64,000 bases of DNA from Nitrospira sp. (GTDB lineage: Bacteria; Nitrospirota; Nitrospiria; Nitrospirales; Nitrospiraceae). Both the position numbers and the translations under genes were made by a program. The notes under the pieces were generated by a model. The model was not told the DNA's origin. It did not search any database and was given only the letters and a program-made list of their open reading frames with translations. Where the stretch lies: assembly GCA_031315995.1 (NCBI GenBank), contig JALDRG010000015.1:18329-82328 (forward strand), in the 5' to 3' direction. Positions within the stretch are counted from its first letter, which is position 1. Each line of letters opens with the position of its first letter. This document shows positions 47,507 to 57,963 of the stretch, piece by piece.

Positions 47507-48604
47507 ATGGCCGGCAATACGTTGGGCCGAGTGTTCACGGTCACCTCATTCGGCGAGAGCCACGGGCCGGCGATCGGGTGTGTCGTCGATGGGTGCCCGC
47601 CTGGACTCGCCCTCTCCACTGAAGATATTCAGCGGGATCTTGACCGGCGCAAGCCCGGCACGTCACGCCACGTCACGCAGCGACAAGAATCCGACCGCGT
47701 GGAAATCCTGTCAGGAGTGTTCGAGGGCAAGACCACTGGGACCCCGATTGCCCTCATGATCCGGAACGAAGACCAGCGCAGCCGGGATTACGGCAATCTC
47801 ATCGACACCTTCCGTCCAGGCCACGCCGACTACACCTATTGGCAGAAGTATGGCATTCGCGACCATCGCGGGGGAGGACGATCCTCGGCGCGCGAGACGG
47901 CGGTGCGAGTGGCGGCGGCCGCGATTGCGAGGAAGTGGCTGCAGGAGACGCAGGGTGTCGTCATTCGTGGTTATCTGAGTCAGCTCGGGCCGATTGACGC
48001 CCCCTTTCAGAGCTGGGAGACAGTGGACACCAATCCGTTTTTTTCGGCGAACGCAGATGTGGTGAAGCAACTCGAATCATTCATGGACGAATTGCGGAAG
48101 GCCGGCGATTCCGTCGGGGCAAAGATCACCACTGTGGCCGAGCATGTGCCGGTCGGGTGGGGTGCCCCGGTCTATGCGAAGCTGGACGCCGACCTCGCCG
48201 GCGCCATGATGAGCATCAATGCGGTCAAGGCGGTTGAGATCGGGGCCGGGTTCGCCTCGGTGATGCAGCGAGGCTCGGAGCATGGCGACGAGCTTACGCC
48301 AGAAGGGTTTGTGACGAATCATGCCGGCGGCATTCTCGGCGGCATTTCGACCGGGCAGAATGTGGTGGTGACCATCGCCGTCAAGCCGACCTCCAGCATT
48401 CGGGTCCCGCGCCGCTCGATCGACAAGGCGGGGAACGCCGTGTCGGTAGAGACCAACGGTCGCCACGATCCCTGTGTCGGAATTCGAGCGACGCCGATCG
48501 CCGAAGCCATGATGGCTCTCGTCCTGATGGACCACGCGCTCCTGCACCGCGCACAGAACGCCGATGTGAAGACCGCGACCCCCAAAATCGCCGGTTCCTT
48601 ATAG
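47507..48604 (+). CDS. aroC: Chorismate synthase
   Basis: Last step of the shikimate route, using reduced FMN as a cofactor. 365 residues: [11 protein letters not shown] at the N-terminus, [37 protein letters not shown] and [16 protein letters not shown]. 18 bases after aspS. Confidence 0.97.
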   Translation: MAGNTLGRVFTVTSFGESHGPAIGCVVDGCPPGLALSTEDIQRDLDRRKPGTSRHVTQRQESDRVEILSGVFEGKTTGTPIALMIRNEDQRSRDYGNLIDTFRPGHADYTYWQKYGIRDHRGGGRSSARETAVRVAAAAIARKWLQETQGVVIRGYLSQLGPIDAPFQSWETVDTNPFFSANADVVKQLESFMDELRKAGDSVGAKITTVAEHVPVGWGAPVYAKLDADLAGAMMSINAVKAVEIGAGFASVMQRGSEHGDELTPEGFVTNHAGGILGGISTGQNVVVTIAVKPTSSIRVPRRSIDKAGNAVSVETNGRHDPCVGIRATPIAEAMMALVLMDHALLHRAQNADVKTATPKIAGSL

Positions 48605-48709
48605 ATCCGTCCTGATCCTGCCGAAGCAGAACGAATCCGACTCCGACTCTCTTCCGGATGACTTGCTCGTGTCAGGGGTGTATGCGTAAGCGGACCGCTG
48701 AAGCGCGTG

Positions 48710-49051
48710 CTACTCGGTGGGTCCTTGGAGCAGGCGGATTTCAATCGACTGTAAGGTGGCCAGGAGGCCTGAGCCGATATGCTGTTCGAGGAAGGTGAGA
48801 AATCCGTTCAACTTGTCCTGCGTATCGACCACTTCGATGACGATGGGGAGATCTTCTGCTAGGCGCTCTATCTTGAACGTGTGGATCACGCGGGTGTGGG
48901 CACCGAATCCCATGAGACCTCGGTAGACCGTGGCTCCGGACAGATGCTGTTCTCGTGCCTGCGCGACGATCCATTCGTAGAGCGGTCGTCCGCCGTGCTT
49001 GTCGCCTTCTCCGGCAAAGATCCGTAACAGACATCCGTCCTCAGCGCGCAT
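48710..49051 (-). CDS. DUF190-family protein
   Basis: 113 residues of the DUF190 family, a PII-like fold often encoded beside CrcB fluoride channels. Visible: LLRIFAGEGDKHGGRPLYEW and GATVYRGLMGFGAHTRVIH, then IVIEVVDTQDKLNGFL. It starts four bases after the crcB stop. Its likely role is to bind or modulate the channel; not proven. Confidence 0.9.
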   Translation of the reverse strand: MRAEDGCLLRIFAGEGDKHGGRPLYEWIVAQAREQHLSGATVYRGLMGFGAHTRVIHTFKIERLAEDLPIVIEVVDTQDKLNGFLTFLEQHIGSGLLATLQSIEIRLLQGPTE

Positions 49052-49054
49052 CGG

Positions 49055-49444
49055 TCATTTCCATATGAGGTAAGCGGTGGAGTAGCCAAGCCAGACTCCG
49101 GCAAGACCCAGGACAACATGGCCAACGACATTGCCGCAGGCCAGCAGTAGTTCTCCGTCGCGTAGCAGGTGCATCGTTTCGTTGCCGAAGGCGGAAAAAG
49201 TCGTAAAGCCGCCGAGCAAGCCGACGAAAAAAAAAGCGCGGGTTTCTCCGGTGATAGCGCTTCGAAGGTCTGCCAGTTCAGCCAGAAATCCGATGACCAC
49301 ACAACCCAGGATATTGACCGCCAAGGTGCCGAAAGGAAACTGGATGCTCTTGCTCAATTCCTGGACATACCCGCTCACAGCATAGCGAAGGATCGAGCCA
49401 ACGAAACCGCCTGTGCCGATAAGCAGAAGGGTGCGCAGATTCAA
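49055..49444 (-). CDS. crcB: CrcB-type fluoride channel
   Basis: Four-helix fluoride-specific channel (Fluc) working as a dual-topology dimer. 129 residues from TTG: TGGFVGSILRYAVSGYVQ, NILGCVVIGFLAEL with the conserved Asn, and GLLGGFTTFSAFGNE carrying the Phe-box. No fluoride-riboswitch pattern was recognised upstream. Confidence 0.92.
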   Translation of the reverse strand: MNLRTLLLIGTGGFVGSILRYAVSGYVQELSKSIQFPFGTLAVNILGCVVIGFLAELADLRSAITGETRAFFFVGLLGGFTTFSAFGNETMHLLRDGELLLACGNVVGHVVLGLAGVWLGYSTAYLIWK

Positions 49445-49798
49445 CCTATTGTGGAAGTGGACGACTGAATGAGTGGGCCATTCTACCCAAGTTGTCCGGC
49501 TGAGTCACGCGTTCGACACAGGGTTTGTGCAACAGAAACTCATGCAAATAGTGAAGAACCGGTCGTGGAGGTGATTCCGACGGAGGGCTTGGCCAGGCCT
49601 GTGGACTCTGTCGGTCATTCGGAAGTTGTCGTCGTAGAATCGGAAGGCACGTCCGTAGCTGGTGGAGGGGCGGAGAAGACATCACAGCGGGCGCTAAATC
49701 GTGAATCATCGCCTGCAAGGCGTACGCTGCCCGGCTGCAGATTCCAACGTCGTATTCGGGTATGCTGAGCCGGTCAGGCGAAGAGGGAAGAAAGAACG
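49445..49798. other. 354 bases with no supportable gene
   Basis: Short ORFs occur on both strands but lack family resemblance, ribosome sites and GC pattern support. The divergent promoters of crcB and the RNase H fusion should be here. Confidence 0.5.
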
Positions 49799-51091
49799 AT
49801 GATGGAAATCTATACGGATGGTGCCTGCAGCGGGAATCCCGGCCCTGGTGGTTGGGGCGTCTTGCTGCGTATGGGCAAGGATGAAACGGAAATCTGCGGG
49901 GGGGAACCGGCCACGACGAACAATCGTATGGAGTTGCTCGCGGTGATTGAGGCGCTACAGTCGCTCACGCAGCCGGTGGAGGCGCTGGTCTATACCGATT
50001 CGCAGTATGTGCAAAAGGGGATCAGCGAATGGATTCACAACTGGAAGCGCCGCGGTTGGAAGACCGCCGGCAAAGAGCCGGTCAAGAATGAGGATTTATG
50101 GCGTCGCCTCGACGCCTTGGCATCCGGCCACCGGCTCGAATGGCGCTGGGTCAAAGGGCATAACGGTCATCCGGAGAATGAACGGGTGGATGCACTGGCT
50201 CGCGCCGGTCTTGAACGGTCGCGCCGCGCCGGTAAAGCGGTCGGCGGGACGGGGGCCCCACAAGCGGTACGACCGGCGGCGAGTGTGGATCACGCTCCTC
50301 CCATGCTCGACATTCAGCATGCGACGGTCCATCGTGGTGATACCTGTGTCTTTTCGGATCTCTCCTTTGCGCTTCGCGAAGGAGAACATGCGGCGATTGT
50401 GGGTCCGAACGGGGCAGGCAAGTCCACGCTGCTCAAATTGCTCTCCGGCGAAGTCCATCCGCTTCCACTGGATGAGACCAGCGTGTGTCTGTTCGGGGAG
50501 AACCGTTGGAACGTGTGGGAGGTGCGCAAGAAGCTGGGGATTGTGTCGTACGACCTGCAGCGGGACTACCTGATCTGCGCCGAGGGGCGTAACGTGGTCC
50601 TCTCGGGCTTCTATGCCAGCAACGACACTTACGACCATCAAACATTTACACAGGCTCAAGTTGACCGAGCTGACGAGGTGATGCAAGAGCTGGGCATTGA
50701 GTCGTTCGCGACGCGGTTATTCGGGCATCTCTCAACCGGCGAGCAACGTCGGTTCCTCCTCGGTCGCGCGCTGGTGCATGATCCCTCCGTGCTGGTTTTG
50801 GATGAACCGACGAGCGGGCTTGATGTGAAGGCCTGCTTTCAATATCTGGATCTTCTGCGTGCGCAGATCCGCAAAGGAAAGACCGTCCTGCTCGTAACGC
50901 ACCACCTGCACGAAATCCCGCCGGAGATCGAACGGATTGTCTTGCTGAAAGAGGGACGGATTGTCGCCGATGGTAGCAAAGGCCACCTGCTCACAGACGT
51001 GAACCTCAGCCGACTCTTTGAGCAGCCGATGACGCTCGTCCGGGCTAACGGCTGGTATCAAGCTCTGCCGGCAGAATCATCCTCCTCCTAA
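49799..51091 (+). CDS. RNase HI fused to an ABC ATPase domain
   Basis: 430 residues in one frame. Residues 1-145 are a full RNase HI: Asp7 ([15 protein letters not shown]), Glu45 (NNRMELLAV), Asp67 (YTDSQYV) and Asp131 (NERVDALAR). Residues 168-425 are a full ABC ATPase: Walker A GPNGAGKS (202-209), Q-loop region, signature LSTGEQRR (311-318), Walker B VLVLDEP (331-337), and H-loop VTHH. The link (145-167) is Ala/Pro-rich. No transmembrane partner is adjacent, and the ATPase resembles ModF/PhnC-like stand-alone types. Either the ATPase couples to nucleic acid, or a fused but separate function exists. No internal start is needed to explain it. Confidence 0.9.
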   Translation: MMEIYTDGACSGNPGPGGWGVLLRMGKDETEICGGEPATTNNRMELLAVIEALQSLTQPVEALVYTDSQYVQKGISEWIHNWKRRGWKTAGKEPVKNEDLWRRLDALASGHRLEWRWVKGHNGHPENERVDALARAGLERSRRAGKAVGGTGAPQAVRPAASVDHAPPMLDIQHATVHRGDTCVFSDLSFALREGEHAAIVGPNGAGKSTLLKLLSGEVHPLPLDETSVCLFGENRWNVWEVRKKLGIVSYDLQRDYLICAEGRNVVLSGFYASNDTYDHQTFTQAQVDRADEVMQELGIESFATRLFGHLSTGEQRRFLLGRALVHDPSVLVLDEPTSGLDVKACFQYLDLLRAQIRKGKTVLLVTHHLHEIPPEIERIVLLKEGRIVADGSKGHLLTDVNLSRLFEQPMTLVRANGWYQALPAESSSS

Positions 51092-52111
51092 TGTTACGGT
51101 AAATGTCAAGTCTGCATCGATGCGGCGGACTTTCACACGGACTTGTTCGCCGGGAGTCGTGCGTTCGATTAAATAGTTTTTCAAATGGGCAGCATCCCGT
51201 ATGTCCGTGCCGTTGACGGCAATAATGATGTCGTGTTTCTGAATGCCCGCGGACTTGGCGGGCTCTCCCACGTCTCTCACGGCCATGCGCCACCTGGTGC
51301 CGTCTTTCACCGCCACCATATGAATGCCCATCTTTGAGAAGGTCAGCGGTTTGCCCTCTAGGGCGGCGGTGACGATCCGTTCGGCCAGCATCGCCGGAAT
51401 GGCAAAGGCCATGCGGCTGCAATGCGCGGTAGAGTCGTCTCGTTCGGTCTGGATGATCGCGTGCATGATGCCGACGACATCCCCCTTGTCGTTGAAGAGG
51501 CCGCCCCCCGAGTTGCCGCTACAGGCGGCTACGTCGGCTTGAATCAGCCTGGTGTCCACCGTCTGGAGGAAGGTTGATGTATTGCCCAGGTGACCGAACG
51601 ACATGGTCGGGCCCCAGCCCATGGGATACCCGACGGTGAACACTTCCTGGCCCGGCTGTACGTCGCCCGGCGCAAAGGACACTCCGGCAAGGAGCTTGGC
51701 GCGATGAGCTTCGGCCACGCGATAGACCACGACGTCCATGAAGGCGCTGTCGCCGACCAGATCGGCCTGAATTTCATGGAGGTCGGTCGTCAGAATATGG
51801 ATTTGTTTCTGGATGACGGCACCGGTCGTGACATCTTGCTTTTCTGCTGCGTGCCGGGCGGTGATGATGTAACCGTCACGGAGATGAAATCCGGTTCCAC
51901 GCACAAGAATCTTCCCCGGCTTGTCCGGTGTGCGTTGATCTTGCGTGTCTTCCAGGACGCCGATGGTGGCCAATTTGGCGCGATCCAGCACCATGGCCTC
52001 GATGGCGGTCGCCTCAGTGGTAAACAGGCCTGCGGTCAGACCGACAAAGGCTATCAGGCCGACCGCACCATTCACAATTCGATCTACGGACCAAAGCGAC
52101 GAGCGCGACAT
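51077..52111 (-). CDS. Trypsin-like (HtrA-type) protease with PDZ domain
   Basis: 344 residues from ATG 52111. A membrane anchor (13-33) is followed by a chymotrypsin-fold domain with His87 (TARHAAE), Asp126 (AFMDVVVYR) and Ser201 (CSGNSGGGL), and a C-terminal PDZ domain (about 255-340, [19 protein letters not shown]). The architecture is that of DegS/DegP-type envelope proteases. A small perfect stem (AAGGAA-CCG-TTCCTT, 52112-52126) precedes the start. It overlaps the RNase H fusion by 15 bases at the 3' ends. Confidence 0.88.
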   Translation of the reverse strand: MSRSSLWSVDRIVNGAVGLIAFVGLTAGLFTTEATAIEAMVLDRAKLATIGVLEDTQDQRTPDKPGKILVRGTGFHLRDGYIITARHAAEKQDVTTGAVIQKQIHILTTDLHEIQADLVGDSAFMDVVVYRVAEAHRAKLLAGVSFAPGDVQPGQEVFTVGYPMGWGPTMSFGHLGNTSTFLQTVDTRLIQADVAACSGNSGGGLFNDKGDVVGIMHAIIQTERDDSTAHCSRMAFAIPAMLAERIVTAALEGKPLTFSKMGIHMVAVKDGTRWRMAVRDVGEPAKSAGIQKHDIIIAVNGTDIRDAAHLKNYLIERTTPGEQVRVKVRRIDADLTFTVTLGGG

Positions 52112-52267
52112 AAGGAACCGTTCCTTTCGTGAGGAGGTCGTCAGGGCTGCAGTATAGCCCAGAGGCGAGACCGGATGAAATGTGGCCGTGAGTGAGCGGC
52201 AATGGTTGAAGGACTGAGAGGACATTCTGCCGTGGCTTCCACGCGCCTGCGAGGCTATACTGATGCC

Positions 52268-52831
52268 ATGCTGATACGTGCCATGCACTGTGTGATAGGA
52301 GGGCTGCTCGCCGTGACCGTCGGTTGCGCGACGACGTCCGTCGTCCCGGAATCTCTTGAGCCACAGATCGATAAGGCTCTCACGTTCAGTCAGATCCTGG
52401 CATCACCCGATTCTTACCGCGGGAAGATTGTGGTGTGGGGCGGTGAAGTACTCACGGCGAAAGCCATGAAGGGCGGCACTCAACTGGAGGTGTTACAGCT
52501 TCCGTTAGACGATGAACAGGGGCCGGTGACCGACCGCATGGAGTCGAAAGGGCGATTCCTGGCTTTGCAGAAAGAGTTTCTCGATCCGGCGACGATGACG
52601 GATGGCACCAGGGTCACGATTGTCGGCGAGATTACGGGTGCGTCGGTCGAAAAAATGGATGAAGCGGACTATCGCTTCCCCACGCTGGAAGTCAAACATC
52701 TACACCGATGGGATCCTAGGCTAGTGGATGGGAATCCCGCGCCTGGACCGTGGTGGGGCTTGTTCGGAGGGGTCGGTTTCGGGACCGGCGGTGGAACCCG
52801 CAGCGGCGGTGGTATCAGGATCGGGTTTTAG
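52268..52831 (+). CDS. Slp-family outer-membrane lipoprotein
   Basis: 187 residues starting at ATG 52268 (a longer in-frame reading exists but has no good start). Lipobox LAVTVGC gives lipidated Cys20. The Slp pattern is seen in SPDSYRGKIVVWGGEVL and the C-terminal glycine-rich end (GVGFGTGGGTRSGGG). Slp proteins are surface lipoproteins of unclear function, some carbon-starvation induced. Confidence 0.85.
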   Translation: MLIRAMHCVIGGLLAVTVGCATTSVVPESLEPQIDKALTFSQILASPDSYRGKIVVWGGEVLTAKAMKGGTQLEVLQLPLDDEQGPVTDRMESKGRFLALQKEFLDPATMTDGTRVTIVGEITGASVEKMDEADYRFPTLEVKHLHRWDPRLVDGNPAPGPWWGLFGGVGFGTGGGTRSGGGIRIGF

Positions 52832-53080
52832 CGTCGGTTTTCGGTTCGATCGGACGACCTCAGGAACTCAGTTTCTCTCTTCCACTCTGACTGCTTTCAG
52901 AACTCCTACAAGAATGGTATCACTCCCTCGGCGCCTTGCTGTGCGACGGTCACCCCTTCGCTCACCTGCTGTGCGAGCGCGTCCGAATCGGTTGTCCACC
53001 AGCCAGCAGTGCATCTCTCTTAAGCGAACGTTGAGCCAGGCTCCTTGTGAGCCGTATTGGTGGGCAGAGGGGCATCACGG

Positions 53081-53947
53081 TCAGGAGCGGGAAGCCGAAA
53101 AGGTGTCGCAGACGCTCGGATCGCCAGACTGAAGCCCACGCCGCAGCCAAGTCCTGCGCTGGTCTGATGAGCCGTGGGTCCAACTTTCCGGCTGCACGTG
53201 ACCTTGCGACATCTTTTGCAGGCGATCGTCGCCGATGGCGGCGGCGGCTCGCAGCCCTTCCTCGAAATCACCGGACTCGATCAGGTTGCGGCTGTGTTGG
53301 GCATGGTAGCCCCACACGCCGGCGAAACAATCGGCTTGGAGTTCCATGCGGACGGACAGCGCGTTGCGTTCTGCGGTCGAGAGCTGTGGGTGCATCCGGC
53401 TGACCTTCTCGGCAATGCCGAGCAGATTTTGGACATGATGCCCGATTTCATGGGCGATGACATAGGCCTGCGCGAAGTCGCCGGGTGCGCCGAGGCGTTG
53501 CGACAGTTCGTTGAAAAACGAAAGGTCCAAATAGACCCTGTGATCGCCGGGACAATAAAAGGGGCCGACGGCGGCTGAGGCGGTGCCGCAGGCGGAGCGC
53601 ACCGCACCGGTGAACAACACCATACGAGGCTCTTCATAGGTGCGACCTGCTCGAGGGAGTAACGCGCGCCAGGTATCTTCCGTGTCGGCCAAGACGACCG
53701 AAGCGAATTTTCCGAGCTTGTCGCTCGGCGCCCCGACTGGGCCGGAGGTGTCAGGACCAGGGGGCACGGTCATCTCCTGCACACCACTCAGCAGATTGAG
53801 CAGGGTCAACGGGTTGGTTCCGGTCAAAAAGCTCACCGCAAGCACCAGCACGATGCCGCCCACTCCAAGGCCCACGCCGGATCTCCCAGGGCTCATCCCT
53901 CGACGGTCTTCGATGTTTCCGCTTTCCCGTTGTCCGTCCCATCGCAT
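53081..53947 (-). CDS. YpfJ-type neutral zinc metallopeptidase
   Basis: 288 residues from ATG 53947 (GAGGAG seven bases upstream). A membrane anchor (25-43) precedes the peptidase: LADTEDTWRALLP, PRMVLFTGAVRSACG, VGPFYCPGDHRVYLDLSFF and the zinc motif AHEIGHH (His166, Glu167, His170). A single cleft of this family is common in proteobacteria and Nitrospirae; the substrate is unknown. 395 bases separate it from the peroxidase; they hold only short ORFs. Confidence 0.88.
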   Translation of the reverse strand: MRWDGQRESGNIEDRRGMSPGRSGVGLGVGGIVLVLAVSFLTGTNPLTLLNLLSGVQEMTVPPGPDTSGPVGAPSDKLGKFASVVLADTEDTWRALLPRAGRTYEEPRMVLFTGAVRSACGTASAAVGPFYCPGDHRVYLDLSFFNELSQRLGAPGDFAQAYVIAHEIGHHVQNLLGIAEKVSRMHPQLSTAERNALSVRMELQADCFAGVWGYHAQHSRNLIESGDFEEGLRAAAAIGDDRLQKMSQGHVQPESWTHGSSDQRRTWLRRGLQSGDPSVCDTFSASRS

Positions 53948-54342
53948 AGCAAGACTCCTCGTGTGAGACATGGCATGGGCCGTCACCCTCACCCAAGCAG
54001 GGCGGCAAGTCAAGAGAGGCCTGAGCCGGCTCAAGGTTCCTGACGGTATCCATTTCGATACCGGAGAGTATCTTTTTCGATAACGATAATCGGTGGTATT
54101 CGATGCCGACGCACAGTGCTACGCACTGTCTTGTGCCCGCGTTGAATCGTGAGTGAGGTCCAGCGACAGGGTGATGGAAGAGAATTGTCCTCAACGGGCA
54201 CTGGTGTGGAAGACAGGTATCGACTTTGCAGTTTCCTTCAGCTGTCGCTAGACAGATGGCAGATCCGAGATACTCCGGCACGTCCCAGAACGCTTGCCGA
54301 AACGTGCGACGCTGATTCTCTCACTTTTTATGGAGGTACGTA

Positions 54343-55830
54343 ATGTCACGACATGGCGCAATGGGCAGCGGGAACGACAATCCGCCCAAGTCCGTATTTT
54401 ACGATCAGGGGAAATTCGGCCGGCTGTTTCCGAGCCTGCCGCCCTTCTCGGGCGACAATCCCAGCGTTCGTCAGGCGCTCAAGGACATCGGCAAGAAGGG
54501 TGGCATCATGGATCCAGGCGATGATTTGAGCGATCCCGTCACGCTGATCACCGATCCCAATAAATCCCTGAAAAATCAAGATAATCCCGATCTCACCGCG
54601 GGGATGACCTTTCTCGGTCAATTTCTTGATCATGACGTGACCTTCGATCCGACCTCCAGCCTGGAGCGGCAACAGGATCCCGAGGCCGTCATGAATTTCA
54701 GGACACCGGCACTTGAACTGGACAGTGTCTATGGCAGCGGACCCGGTGCCTCGCCGCACTTGTACGATCAATCAGCGGTGGGGAAGGGGATTAAGCTCTT
54801 GGTGGAGGAAATTCCGGGTTCGGCGGCAAAGTCGCGCGGCGGTGTAGCCCGGTTTGATGTGCCGCGTAATGCGCAGGGCACGGCGTTGCTCGGCGATCCC
54901 CGTAACGATGAAAATCTGATCGTCTCGCAGTTGCAGCTGGCGTTTCTCAAGTTTCACAATGCGGTGGTGGACCATGTGGTCGCCTCGACCGGCCTCGCCA
55001 GTCCCCACGAGGTCTTTGCCGAAGCGCAACGATTGGTCCGCTGGCACTATCAATGGATCGTCGTGCACGAGTTTCTGCCGAAGACCGTCGGGCAACCGAT
55101 GGTCGATTCGATTCTGAAACAGGGCAGAAAGTTCTACAAGTGGCGCAATGCTCCCTATATTCCCGTTGAGTTTTCCGTGTGCGCCTATCGCTTCGGCCAT
55201 TCGCAGGTGCGCCCGAGCTACCGGGCGAACTTCGGCGCGGCTCCGGGACAGGAGTTGTTTGCGTTGATCTTCAATAACAGCCTGCCGGATTCCGTCGATC
55301 CGAACGACCTCCGGGGTGGTAAGCGGGCTGCCCGTCGGTTTATCGACTGGCAGACATTCTTTGACTTCGGTGATGGGAATGTTCGCTTTAATAAAAAGAT
55401 CGACACCAAACTCTCGTCGGTGTTGTTCGACTTGCCCGGGTTTCCGAGCAGCGAACCGCAATCGTTGGCACAGCGTAATTTGCTGCGGCATCTGACATTC
55501 GGGCTCCCGTCAGGCCAACACGTCGCGAAGGCCATGCGCGTTACGCCGCTTCCACCGAGTGATCTGGCTGAGCTGAAGCCCTATGGCCTCGATATCCGCA
55601 CGCCACTTTGGTACTACCTGCTGAAAGAAGCGGATGTGCGCGAGGACGGCAAACGCCTGGGGCCTGTAGGCGGTCGAATCGTCGCCGAGGTATTCATCGG
55701 CTTGCTGGAGGGAGACCATATGTCCTACCTTACTCAAGATCCAGGGTGGACGCCGACCTTGACGACGAACGGGACATTCACGATAGCGGACTTGCTCTCG
55801 TTTGCCGGTCTGGTCCATCCCTTGGCCTAA
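54343..55830 (+). CDS. Animal-type haem peroxidase family protein
   Basis: 495 residues of the peroxidase-cyclooxygenase superfamily, without a signal peptide. Distal His97 is in GQFLDHDVTFDP, calcium/structural region DPRNDENLIV, and proximal His286 in CAYRFGHSQVRPSY. LQLAFLKFHNAVVDHV fits the family's conserved Asn/His helix. The family oxidises halides or organic substrates with peroxide. Bacterial members are usually secreted; this one appears cytoplasmic or exported by another route. The ATG follows TGGAGG. Confidence 0.88.
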   Translation: MSRHGAMGSGNDNPPKSVFYDQGKFGRLFPSLPPFSGDNPSVRQALKDIGKKGGIMDPGDDLSDPVTLITDPNKSLKNQDNPDLTAGMTFLGQFLDHDVTFDPTSSLERQQDPEAVMNFRTPALELDSVYGSGPGASPHLYDQSAVGKGIKLLVEEIPGSAAKSRGGVARFDVPRNAQGTALLGDPRNDENLIVSQLQLAFLKFHNAVVDHVVASTGLASPHEVFAEAQRLVRWHYQWIVVHEFLPKTVGQPMVDSILKQGRKFYKWRNAPYIPVEFSVCAYRFGHSQVRPSYRANFGAAPGQELFALIFNNSLPDSVDPNDLRGGKRAARRFIDWQTFFDFGDGNVRFNKKIDTKLSSVLFDLPGFPSSEPQSLAQRNLLRHLTFGLPSGQHVAKAMRVTPLPPSDLAELKPYGLDIRTPLWYYLLKEADVREDGKRLGPVGGRIVAEVFIGLLEGDHMSYLTQDPGWTPTLTTNGTFTIADLLSFAGLVHPLA

Positions 55831-55952
55831 CGAGACCGTGAGAGCCCGCGGATCGAGCCGTGTCCATCCGATTCCGGTCGGATGGGCACGGCCACGGCGA
55901 CCCTCCTGATACGGGCTGGACAGGCCCAGGCTTGGTTCGTTACACTTCGGTC

Positions 55953-56561
55953 ATGAGAGCCGTTATGTCTCCCCAATGCAGAGGTGTCTTGGCGATTCTG
56001 GCCACCATGGGCTTGCTCTTCTCACTCCAGGGATGTCTGGCGCCGACCGGACTCCCGCCCAGTGCGAACTTGAAGCCGAGTTTGGCCTGGCCGGAATGTC
56101 CGAAGATCGGTGGAACCTACGTGCTTCAGGGGGAAGCCCTGCCGGGTACCATTAACTTCTACCGGAACCGGGACAACAAACTCACGTTGAATGCCATGCT
56201 GGGTGTGGCGGTCCCTGCAGATCTCGCGCAAGAGGCCGTGCGAGTGGAACTGGTACACGAAGACACCCTGGAGCTAGTCAATCGCTTCGATGGCGCGATC
56301 ACAGCCCATCAATTGGACCTGCAGCCGGAAGATCGTGTCACCTGTGATCGCAATCAGATCCGGATTCATCGGACCCGATTCGAAGGCGGCGAGGCGGAGG
56401 AGCCGCTCCGCAACATTTCCGAGATCGCGCAGGAGTTGACGCTCGAAGGGGACGGCAGCCTGCTCGTCAAAACCCGCATCATGAACCAGAGCAAATCCGC
56501 TTTCTTCACCACGCCGATCCCGCATGAGGAATACGCGGCACGCTTCAGGCGCCTCGATTAA
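55953..56561 (+). CDS. Exported lipoprotein, unknown
   Basis: 202 residues from ATG 55953. Lipobox LLFSLQGC places lipidated Cys28. The mature part is beta-rich with no family that I recognise (NKLTLNAMLGVAVPADL, EGDGSLLVKTRIM). Confidence 0.7.
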   Translation: MRAVMSPQCRGVLAILATMGLLFSLQGCLAPTGLPPSANLKPSLAWPECPKIGGTYVLQGEALPGTINFYRNRDNKLTLNAMLGVAVPADLAQEAVRVELVHEDTLELVNRFDGAITAHQLDLQPEDRVTCDRNQIRIHRTRFEGGEAEEPLRNISEIAQELTLEGDGSLLVKTRIMNQSKSAFFTTPIPHEEYAARFRRLD

Positions 56562-56690
56562 TCACGGTGTATTCATACGTCCCTCAGCGCCGGTCATTCG
56601 TCACGCGTATCCCTTCGTCATGGTCCGGCGTATCTCGTCTGCTCGTGTGATGGTGCGAAGGATTGAGTCAATGCGGAGCGTTCCGTTGTG

Positions 56691-57278
56691 ATGACGGTTC
56701 CCTGCGGCGTTCGCACCCTCGTGTTCAACAAACCCTACGATGTGTTGCCTTGCTTTACCGACCGGGACGGGCGCCAGACTTTGGGCGACTATATCGATGT
56801 GCCCGGCGTGTATGCCGCCGGTCGCCTTGATCGGGATAGCGAAGGGCTCTTGCTGCTGACGTCGGACGGCGCGTTGGCCCATCGTATTACCGACCCCGAG
56901 CACTATCTGCCGAAAGTCTACCTGGTGCAAGTCGAACGTGTGCCTGATGCGGCTGCCGTGGAGCGTCTGCAGAAGGGTGTGATGGTCGGCGGGATACGTA
57001 CGAGGCCTGTCTTGGCGCGTCTCCTGCCGGACGTCCCTCCACTGCCTGATCGGCCGGTTCCGATTCGCTTCCGGAAGCATGTTCCCACTGCATGGCTGGA
57101 ACTCACGTTGCGCGAAGGAATGAATCGGCAAGTGCGACGGATGACCGCAGCCGTGGGCCATCCGACCTTGCGTCTCGTGCGGATTGCGATCGGCCCGGTG
57201 ACCTTGGGGGAACTCCAGCCCGGCCAGTGGCGGGAACTCACCAAGAAAGAGACGGTCGAGATCTATCGCGGTTCTTAA
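56691..57278 (+). CDS. RluE-type pseudouridine synthase
   Basis: 195 residues without S4 domain: VFNKPYDVLPCFTDRDGRQT, then catalytic Asp in GRLDRDSEGLLLLTSDG, and GMNRQVRRMTAAVGHPTL. The lack of S4 and the length point to RluE (23S U2457) rather than RluB. ATG 56691 is preceded by a GTG in the same frame. 43 bases before the DUF302 gene. Confidence 0.87.
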   Translation: MTVPCGVRTLVFNKPYDVLPCFTDRDGRQTLGDYIDVPGVYAAGRLDRDSEGLLLLTSDGALAHRITDPEHYLPKVYLVQVERVPDAAAVERLQKGVMVGGIRTRPVLARLLPDVPPLPDRPVPIRFRKHVPTAWLELTLREGMNRQVRRMTAAVGHPTLRLVRIAIGPVTLGELQPGQWRELTKKETVEIYRGS

Positions 57279-57321
57279 GGATGGGGATGTCTGAGGGCGG
57301 GGGCGCGAGGAGGGATGTCGA

Positions 57322-57783
57322 ATGAAGCTATATGAACGGATCATCATTGGTCTGTGCGGTCTGCTGTCGGGGCTGTCGGTTTTTGTTCCCTCAGCCCATG
57401 CAGACGGCACGCTCATTACCAAGCCAAGTCACTATTCAGTGTCTGAGACGATCGATCGGATCGAGCAGGCCGTTACCGGCAAGGGGATGACGCTGTTTGC
57501 CCGCATCAATCATGGAGGAGAGGCGAAGAAGGTTGGGTTGGAGATGCCGCCCACGGAGTTGTTGATCTTTGGGAATCCCAAAGGTGGAACGGCGCTCATG
57601 GTGGCCACGCCGACTGTGGCGATTGATCTGCCGATGAAGGCGTTGGCATGGCAAGACCAGGCCGGCCGCGTATGGCTGACCTACAATGCGTCAGCGCTCT
57701 TGCCGACCCGACATGGGTTGGCAGCCGAGCTTGCGGCCAGGCTCGACCCGGTAGGGGCACTGCTGGAACGGGCGGTGGAGTAG
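57322..57783 (+). CDS. Exported DUF302 protein
   Basis: 153 residues: signal peptide (1-27, ending AHA) followed by a DUF302 domain with SETIDRIEQAVTGKGMTLFARINHGGEAKK and TELLIFGNPKGGTALM. The family is widespread and sometimes binds small ligands; function unknown. Confidence 0.88.
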   Translation: MKLYERIIIGLCGLLSGLSVFVPSAHADGTLITKPSHYSVSETIDRIEQAVTGKGMTLFARINHGGEAKKVGLEMPPTELLIFGNPKGGTALMVATPTVAIDLPMKALAWQDQAGRVWLTYNASALLPTRHGLAAELAARLDPVGALLERAVE

Positions 57784-57963
57784 TGAGGCTGACATCAAGC
57801 CATGCGTTGGAAAAAGCCACGAAGAGGACTAAGATGGGCTGCCTCACTGTTGCGGCATGCCGTGAGGTCCAATAGGAAGGAACGAGGCGGCAGAAGGAGA
57901 TCAGGTGAGACCGTGAGGAGAGCGGAATTCTTCAATCGTGCGTGTCGAACGAGGGGAGTGACA

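Noticed and set aside
49445..49798. Fluoride riboswitch before crcB
   Set aside because: No recognisable conserved riboswitch blocks on the minus strand.
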